5,585 nucleotides of DNA, taken from Actinomycetospora sp. Its GTDB lineage: Bacteria > Actinomycetota > Actinomycetes > Mycobacteriales > Pseudonocardiaceae. The DNA lies in NCBI GenBank assembly GCA_025925615.1, contig JAICLN010000281.1:1-5585 (forward strand), written 5' to 3'. The notes under the pieces are model-generated. The model ran no database searches. It was not told the DNA's origin and was given only the letters and a program-made list of their open reading frames with translations. Shown here one piece after another: positions 5,499 to 5,585 of this stretch. Position 1 is the first letter of the stretch. Each line of letters begins with the position of its first letter. Made by a program: the position numbers and the translations under genes.

Positions 5499-5585
5499 TC
5501 AGGCCAGCACGTCGGAGAGGTCGTTGAGCAGCGCGGCCTTCGGCTTCGCGCCCACGATCTGCTTCACCGGCTTGCCGCCCTGGAA
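5499..5585 (-). CDS. trxA: Thioredoxin, C-terminal 28 residues (5' part outside window)
   Basis: Thioredoxin is a small cytoplasmic dithiol reductant recycled by thioredoxin reductase. Only the C-terminal end lies in the window: FQGGKPVKQIVGAKPKAALL followed by NDLSDVLA and TGA at 5499-5501. The phrase G.PV..IVGA.PK..L...L..VL is the final beta strand and helix typical of thioredoxin; the CGPC active site would lie beyond the right edge. The position upstream of cwlM matches trxC (trxB2-trxC-cwlM) in M. tuberculosis, so a thioredoxin reductase gene is expected next. The symbol could equally be trxC by mycobacterial naming. Confidence 0.9.
   Translation of the reverse strand, partial: FQGGKPVKQIVGAKPKAALLNDLSDVLA

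Overview
The window is very GC-rich (roughly 70% or more), with strong G/C bias at third codon positions, and carries a gene set typical of an actinobacterial chromosome near the replication origin. The order parB > ddl-like < aminotransferase < GNAT > cwlM < thioredoxin < recalls the parB-Rv3916c-cwlM-trxC segment of Mycobacterium tuberculosis. I read it as core chromosome of a high-GC actinomycete, probably Pseudonocardiales (Pseudonocardia-like); the genus is an inference from synteny and composition.

Layout: 1-702 (+) is the C-terminal two thirds of ParB, cut by the left edge. A near-perfect inverted repeat (716-751) lies between the convergent stops of parB and a D-alanine--D-alanine ligase-like gene (759-1730, -). 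Only 35 bp upstream of that gene is a fold-type I PLP aminotransferase (1766-3148, -); the pair looks like an operon. A 142-bp divergent intergenic region (3149-3290) separates it from a GNAT-type acetyltransferase (3291-4007, +). A perfect 21-bp-stem hairpin (4019-4066) lies between the GNAT gene and the convergent cwlM-type amidase gene (4069-5229, -). A 269-bp gap holding one more hairpin (5449-5481) precedes the last 28 codons of a thioredoxin gene (5499-5585, -), cut by the right edge.

Functionally, the segment joins chromosome segregation (ParB), peptidoglycan precursor supply (Ddl-like ligase), cell-wall control (CwlM, the cytoplasmic PknB-phosphorylated MurA activator in mycobacteria) and redox homeostasis (thioredoxin). 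The aminotransferase and GNAT substrates cannot be read from sequence.

No mobile element, CRISPR array, tRNA or rRNA is visible. The strongest second-look items are: a CwlM homologue that keeps all amidase zinc/catalytic residues that mycobacterial CwlM has lost while keeping the C-terminal PTGTFTF phosphorylation-type motif; the 21-bp perfect hairpin, which may belong to a dispersed family; and a ddl/aminotransferase pair sitting between parB and its usual GNAT neighbour. I see no clear new multi-gene system.
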